A model generated the notes under the pieces. It ran no database searches, had not been told where the DNA came from, and saw nothing but the letters and a program-made list of their open reading frames with translations. Source: Gymnothorax reevesii (Eukaryota > Chordata > Actinopteri > Anguilliformes > Muraenidae). Taken from it: a stretch of 64,000 nt of DNA. A program made the translations under genes and the position numbers. Positions 58,443 through 64,000 of this stretch are shown here, piece after piece. Location: NCBI GenBank assembly GCA_029721435.1, contig CM056576.1, forward strand, positions 114,060,666-114,124,665, read 5' to 3'. Positions within the stretch are counted from its first letter, which is position 1. The number at the start of each line of letters is the position of its first letter.

Positions 58443-59428
58443 TGCCATGGTTCTGTGTTTTTGTTATCATGCTTTATGTTCATGGTCATGTCTTTTCTTT
58501 ATTCTTTTTGGTCATTGTATTCCCCGGTTTTCAGTTTATATCATTTTCTGTTTCATTGCACTTTTCTCCCTTGTCTTGTGATCTAGTTGGTTCAGTCCAT
58601 CTCCCCAGTCTGTGTGCTCACCTGCTTCGGGTGATTTCAATGGTTTCTGGTGTTTCGCATTATTACTTCAATTCTTGTTTACTTCCTTCGCCTTGCTTTT
58701 CTAGATTACTAACAATACTAACATTTATATTTTGCATCATAATCTACTTACCCAACTAATCCATGTATACATTACTAACTCTAGAATGGGAAATTTAGTT
58801 AATCTGTAAAGCTGCACCTCAACTAATTAGTACTAATTCAGTCTCAGCAATCGCCCTGTTCTAGTCTCCACCCCTTGCTTGGCTTTCCCTGTCTCTCCCT
58901 ACGTTTCTGCGAGATCTCTCGCACCTGCTTAATTGCTTTCCTGCACTCATTGTCTGTGCACTTAGGACTCCCTGACCAGAGCTGTTTAATTGTCATAGGA
59001 TGTTAGCTCTCATCGCATTCACCTGTTCCCTGCATAGCATGTGACTTCCCTTCTGTCTATTTAGAGTCCTCACTGCTGTTGATCAATATTCCTTTGTGCA
59101 GAGCCTCTTGTATGCCAATTGATTATTGCTTCTTTTCGACTGTTTTGTCCGACTTGAATTTAGCCATAGCCCTTTTTGTCTTTCTGGATTTTTGACCCAT
59201 TTTTGTATGATCACGTCTTCTGTGTTAGGATGCCCTGTGTATGACCCACTGCTTTGGAATTTGGACTTTTTGCCTTCTGCCTATGTACCGCCGCACCTTT
59301 GTTTTTTTCTGGTTCTGAACCCGGCCTGTCCAGTCGACTTTGTTTTTAATAAAATACCATAAACATGCCACAAAAATCCTCTATAACTTAACTCTCATCT
59401 GCTTGCCTTATAATTCGAAGTTCTTACA
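58443..59428 (+). mobile_element. LTR copy D
   Basis: Starts TGCCATGGTTCTGTG and appears to end near AAGTTCTTACA. It has the TACTAAC-rich block, the CTTAGGACTCC block, TATTTAGAGTCCTC, and AATAAAATACC near 59348, in the same order as copies A and B, though more diverged. The 5-base flanks do not match, so its end may be misplaced or a deletion has removed the neighbouring DNA. Confidence 0.7.
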
Positions 59429-61430
59429 AACTTGAGGCCACAGTTTCTCCAGTTAGGAACCTATCAATTATTTTTTTAAAATTCTATGATTACAATAGGG
59501 GTTTGAACAAAAACCAGGATCCACCGGGGTCTGGACTGAGTTTGGGAGCCAGTGACTTAGCCTTTATTATACATTCAAGGTGGAAAGCATTATTGTCTCG
59601 ATCCACTTGAGATGCTAGAAATCAGAAATAACCTTGATTATAATGTTCACCTACGTGCCCTGGTTGCTATCTCAAAGAGATGGTCATGAATAGCTACCTG
59701 CAGTGTCCCAAATTACAATTTCAGAGAAATGGGTATTAAACTCTGCAGATGATACCTCCTGGATGGCTGCCTCATTTTCCCTTCATAGTTATTATTCTAT
59801 GCTCTCTTTTGAGTCCAGAAATCAATCTTCCTAATTCAGTAGAACAGTAGGTGGCAAGTGGGCACTCATATAATAAGCTGAAAGAGCTACAGCCGGTCAG
59901 AAGTGCCAATCAACTCAGAAGAGGAATGGTAAGATTCAAGTCCCCAGGCATTGGGCTAAAGGTTGTTGTTTGAGGTTTCAAGCCTGTAGTTTGAGACTGC
60001 AACGTTTTTTTTAATCTAGCATATTCTTGTTTTTCATGCAATCCTTTATTGCGCATGCTGTAACACATCAGAATCGAGTCACTATGGTTTGTTCTCCTCT
60101 GGTAATGTGAAGAGGTGGAGCAGTAAATGAAATGGATATCGCCATAAGTGGCATAGGGTAGGCCAGGGTCCTGCAGTACAAGTAGTTTTTCTTTTGCTAT
60201 ACAATAGCAGTGAATGAGGAGCAGATGATGTAGTGGTTTGATCTCCTTCCTATAGAGTAATTAGTCTCCAGTAGTGCAGTGCTTGGTGCAATTTGACAAG
60301 AAGGTGAATGGGTTGGAGTTGATTAGCATGGATTCTCAAAAAAAAAAAAAAAATCATTATCACCAAACTGAACCAGTAAACAAGTACAAAGCATAAAAAT
60401 ACCTTTCCATGTTTTACTATAACCAGAAATGTAAATGGTGTGTAACCACAAAACTGTAACCACAACAATGCAAAAAATAAAAATAAAAAAACTAATACAT
60501 GTCTACTGATTAGAGATCAATATATACACCTAGGGTTATTGCTGTTGTTGTTTTTGTCCCTCAGAAACAAGTATATCATCTGGATACTTACAATACTTAT
60601 TTTCTTTTTTTTTTTTGAACTGGCGTCTTTACCGTTGCGTTGCTGTTGTTCGGGGGCAGGCCGCTCAGCCGCCCGTTCTGCTGGTTCTTGCCAATGTTTT
60701 TCTTCTTCTTCTTTTGAGGAAATCGGTCTTTGCAGGAAGGAAAATAAACAAAACTTTGCACATAAGTCAAGTCCTATTCCAAATTTACTCAACTGCCATT
60801 ATGGGCTAATAGTCCTGATAGTTGAGCTACAGCAACCATCTAAACTTTAAAATGTGAAAATTTATATCAAATCAGTTGGAAGTGAGACCACTATGCAAAC
60901 GCCACCAAAATGTGGGCCCAAGTGAGCGAATGTGTTTAGCTACTTCAAACTGGCAGAAATTATATAAATAATATATCTCTTCCCAAGATTTTGCACAATT
61001 GATACCAAACCTGCTACCCTGTATCTTCAGACTGTCTTCCACAAAGAGTAATAACCAGATATTTGAAATATCCAAAATTGGGCCCACTGTGCATCAAAAT
61101 ATTCTATTGCAATTTCTCACTAAATATATTTCCAATGTTCATGAAAAAATAACAAGTTTCATATCATGGTTGTGTAGTGTGGACAAGTTTATGAATTTTA
61201 TCTCAAAAACTGAATTTTCTGCAAAAATTAAATTTTGCACCATGCAATTCACTGTCTTGAAAGTAAAATATAGCATTTGTAAACATCATGATTTCAAAAT
61301 CAAAATGAGTAACATGCATGGAAATAGTACACAAAAGCATTCACTATGCCAAGTTATGCCACTATGTTAGTTATGCCAAGTGTCAGATTTTTCCCACAAA
61401 ATTTGACTTTTTTACATCAATTTTATTTCC
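59429..61430. other. No gene recognised
   Basis: AT-rich DNA. One GC-richer island at 60625-60720 reads as a charged open frame on the minus strand (EEEEKHWQEPAERAAERPAP) or, in another frame, a basic one. It has no clear splice signals, so I do not call an exon. Confidence 0.4.
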
Positions 61431-61439
61431 ATATGCTCC

Positions 61440-61530
61440 GAAACCCAGTCTTGGGGCACCCCTGTGGATACAGGTTTTTGCTCCAACCAGTTTGAATTGG
61501 AGGATTTCAATTAGCTATTAGTTTGTCCTA
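61440..61530. mobile_element. hAT miniature-element fragment
   Basis: CAGTCTTGGGGCACCCCTGT then CAGGTTTTTGCTCCAACC is the end block of a common fish hAT miniature family, related in style to the element at 26.4 kb. Only one end is present. Confidence 0.5.
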
Positions 61531-61774
61531 ATAACAGGCATTTCATGTTGAAGTCACTTATTCACTGTTGTAAGCCACATTTTGACAGAAATATCTAGGG
61601 TTGTGCGATTTGACGATATATATTGTGCCATGATAGAAAAGTGTCTATCAATAGAAAAATGGCTCTCTCGTTTATATTGTTGTGTTACAAATCAAGTCAT
61701 TTCCGGTAATTTATTATGGGAGTTTATGAGCATAGGCCACATTAACTGACTGCTTAACATGTATAATAACACAG

Positions 61775-62232
61775 TTTAAAGTGATAGTCCACCCAAAAAC
61801 TATAATTTGTAAATCAATTACTCAGCATTAGATGTCTCGAACGGACTGGAGAGTTTTGAAAAATTATCCTAATTCCTTTTCTCTGGAAGCAAATGGGGTC
61901 ACCCAGTAGCAACGGCAAAACTCCACAAAACATCTGTTGACAAACTTTCAAGCCATCGTCGAACACATCGTCCAGTATAATCCAAGTCTGCTTTGTCCGC
62001 TCGTATCCTCAGAACTCCAGAAACGCAGTTATTTTTGGCTAAAAATAATAAAATACTACATGCTTCAAGCAATCTAGCGCATTCAACGGAAGTCCCGCCT
62101 CCTGGCTCGTTCCCAGAGGATAATAAAGTTTTTGAGAGAAGGGAGAAGAAGTGTTTCAAAAACGCCAGACCATTGCTGAATAAATGTTAACAAAAGAAAG
62201 GAGGGGCTTAGTTTTTGGGTTGAAAAGATTTA
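61775..62232. mobile_element. Miniature inverted-repeat element
   Basis: TTTAAAGTGATAGTCCACCC and AAAAACTATAA at the left are answered by the inverse of CTTAGTTTTTGGGTTGAAAA at the right. This GATAGT(T/C)CACCCAAAAA end is typical of an abundant fish non-autonomous family. The core is GC-richer and non-coding. Confidence 0.6.
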
Positions 62233-62339
62233 CAAGAGTCACAACTTCAGTGAAAAAGTAAAAAACAAATCACAGTTTGCATTATTCACTTAACGTCATG
62301 GTTTATAGCCCGCCGGATGGCAACAGCAATCCGATGGGC

Positions 62340-63170
62340 ACTAGGTCCATGGGCCTAGTAATATAGGCCTGATAATTTGAGCAAAAATGTACTCTGATAA
62401 GTGACTCTTTCGTCGTCGTAGCCTTAGTGCCAGCCGTTTTGGGCTTAGGCGAACCATTAATGCTTTATTGTAAAGCGAACGCCATTTTTGCTGGTTGCGG
62501 GTTGCATCCCAAAGTTCTCTTGAGGTCTTGAAGTTGACATTTTGCAGATTGGGTTTTCTCTGCCTGCCTCGCGCTCTGCCCTCAATTTTCCCACTAAGGC
62601 ACAATTCTCGAGTTTTCCTTTCCTAATACACTGTCCGAGAAATTTAAGTTACCGCGTCTCGATCGTATTGAGCAGTTGCCTCTTCACTTGTATGCGTTGT
62701 AGGACGTCTTCATTTGTTACTCGGTCCAGGTAAGAAATTCTGAGTATGCGACGGCAGAGCCACATCTCAGCAGCATGGATGTTCCGCATTGAAGGACTGA
62801 CCAGACAAAGGTTTTAATGAGATGCCGTTTAATGTTCTGTGAAAGTTTGATTTGTGAAAATGCCTCTCATTTTGTTAAGCGCATCCTTGGCCTTACCAAT
62901 TCTCCTTTTAATTTCCTTTCTGCATCTGCCGTCCGCAGTGATATTTGCTCCGTGATAGTTGAAGGAAGAGACCTGATCTATGGTCTCTTCACCTAACTTA
63001 AGAACAAGGACTGGTTCTGGTGATTGTTTGGAAACGCACATGACCTTCGTCTTCTTACAGTTGATGCTCAGGCCTCGGCATTTGCCAGCTGCTGCTGCGA
63101 TGTTCAGCATGAGTTGTGTACCTTCTTGGGATGTGGCGATGAAGACCGTGTAATCAGCTTATTGAATATT
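62340..63170 (-). pseudogene. RTE-like LINE reverse transcriptase, 3' half
   Basis: On the minus strand the palm begins at the catalytic box, degraded to *ADYTVFIATSQE (normally YADD), followed by CRGLSINCKKTKVM, VSSFNYHGANITADGRC and RKEIKRRIGKAKDALNKM. After a deletion and frameshift comes MWLCRRILRISYLDRVTNED then VLQRI, and finally KIEGRARGRQRKP. These are the C-terminal motifs of RTE-like craniate LINEs. Several frames, a stop in the catalytic box and a missing upstream half mark it as dead. Confidence 0.85.
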
Positions 63171-64000
63171 GTTTATTCTGATTCTTTTGATAATAATCAT
63201 GTTTATGTTGTTGCAAAGTATGCCAATGAAACTATGATTATTTGTACAGATTTGATCTTGCTTCCAAAATTTTGGTCTGTACTGTAGGTTTATTAGTTTT
63301 AACTGCCACATCTCTTTGCCCTATAGTTGGGCATTTCTTTCTCATCTGGAGTCCGGATTTTATGTGTTCAATATGGTTGAAGGTCAAAATCCTCACTTTT
63401 AATAGTAGATGTCCATTTGCTTATTAAAGGCAATTGACTTACCTTCACCTCACATCTCAATTGTGCGTGTAATGAAAGATTTTCTGAATTGAAAAATGAA
63501 GTGAAGGTTTTAGAGAGGAAGGAAATAACTGATCTTTTTTTCTGGAGACAGGGCTCAATTAATTCAAACATTAAGAGGATAATTAAATGTATTTGAAATC
63601 TAGTTCACAAGGCTGAGTTCACACCTAGACAATGTGAATAGAGAGAGACCTGCAGCTCTCAGGTTAAGCTGTTGCTAATGATTGATTCCTTCTAACTAAT
63701 GGCAGTGGCTGGGTGCGGGCATAAAAAAAGTGATCCGTCCTTATTTCCGGGAGAAAGGACTGATCTGGCGTAGTCGTCCTTTTGTTCCCTCCCCTGTTCT
63801 TCGCAGAAGGATAATTTTTTTGGTCGCTCTGTACTCTGTTTTCAAAAATTCTGATTCTCCGGTAAGTTGGCGTGTAATTGTGGAGCATGTTGGTAGTACG
63901 TGAGAGTGATTATGATAATTTGTTTTTTTTTTAGTCCCTCATGTCTTGACTCCTGTATATGGACTGCATTCAGGATAGATTGCCCAGCGCAGGTATGTTT
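63171..64000. other. No gene recognised
   Basis: AT-rich DNA up to the window edge, with a slightly GC-richer stretch at 63700-63800 that I cannot assign. Confidence 0.4.

Noticed and set aside
57998..58759. A 253-codon plus-strand open frame, the longest in the window
   Set aside because: It runs antisense through the Tc1 transposase and then into LTR copy D, so it crosses an insertion junction. It has no domain and is a by-product.

Overview
This looks like AT-rich nuclear DNA of a ray-finned fish, most likely a teleost. It has almost no long open frames, a vertebrate gene with spliced exons, and very many fish-type mobile elements: DD34E Tc1 transposons, L2/CR1, RTE-like and Tx1/L1-like LINEs, hAT and Harbinger miniature elements, Helitron-like elements and solo LTRs. 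I cannot name the species from sequence alone.

One conventional protein-coding gene is visible, on the minus strand. It is shisal2a (formerly fam159a), a small single-pass membrane protein of the Shisa-like group. Its three coding exons lie at 38590-38409, 25835-25699 and 7556-7372. Splice sites and phases match exactly and join to a 504-base coding sequence (167 residues). The two introns are about 12.6 and 18.1 kb and are made largely of transposon debris, so the coding part of the gene spans about 31 kb.

Layout from left to right. 1-7.3 kb (downstream of the gene): two copies of an LTR-like repeat, a THAP-domain exon remnant and mostly featureless DNA. 7.4-25.7 kb (intron 2): a THAP first-exon remnant, an internally deleted Tc1, a poly(A)-tailed retroposon, and an L2 LINE of about 5.6 kb broken by a solo LTR and a TA-flanked DNA element; then a second THAP remnant and a 1.74 kb giant palindrome. 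25.8-38.4 kb (intron 1): a Harbinger-like element that keeps only its Myb/SANT gene and holds a nested hAT miniature element; a 1.7 kb stretch bounded by a repeated CATATGGTGTGAC motif around a split small gene; a Helitron-like element with 153-bp internal repeats; SINE and CR1 fragments; and two Tc1 remnants. 38.6-64 kb (upstream of the gene): a three-layer nest (Tc1, then hAT foldback, then solo LTR), further LTR copies, a Tc1 with two stops, a second three-layer nest (Helitron-like, then a GGGGC-ended element, then a 1 kb inverted-repeat element), another Tc1 cut short by an LTR, and an RTE-like reverse transcriptase fragment.

Nearly every transposase or reverse transcriptase is broken by stops, frameshifts, deletions or lost catalytic residues, so I see no autonomous mobile element. 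The most useful results are the shisal2a gene model, the relative ages given by the nests, and the poorly explained element at 28.5-30.2 kb.
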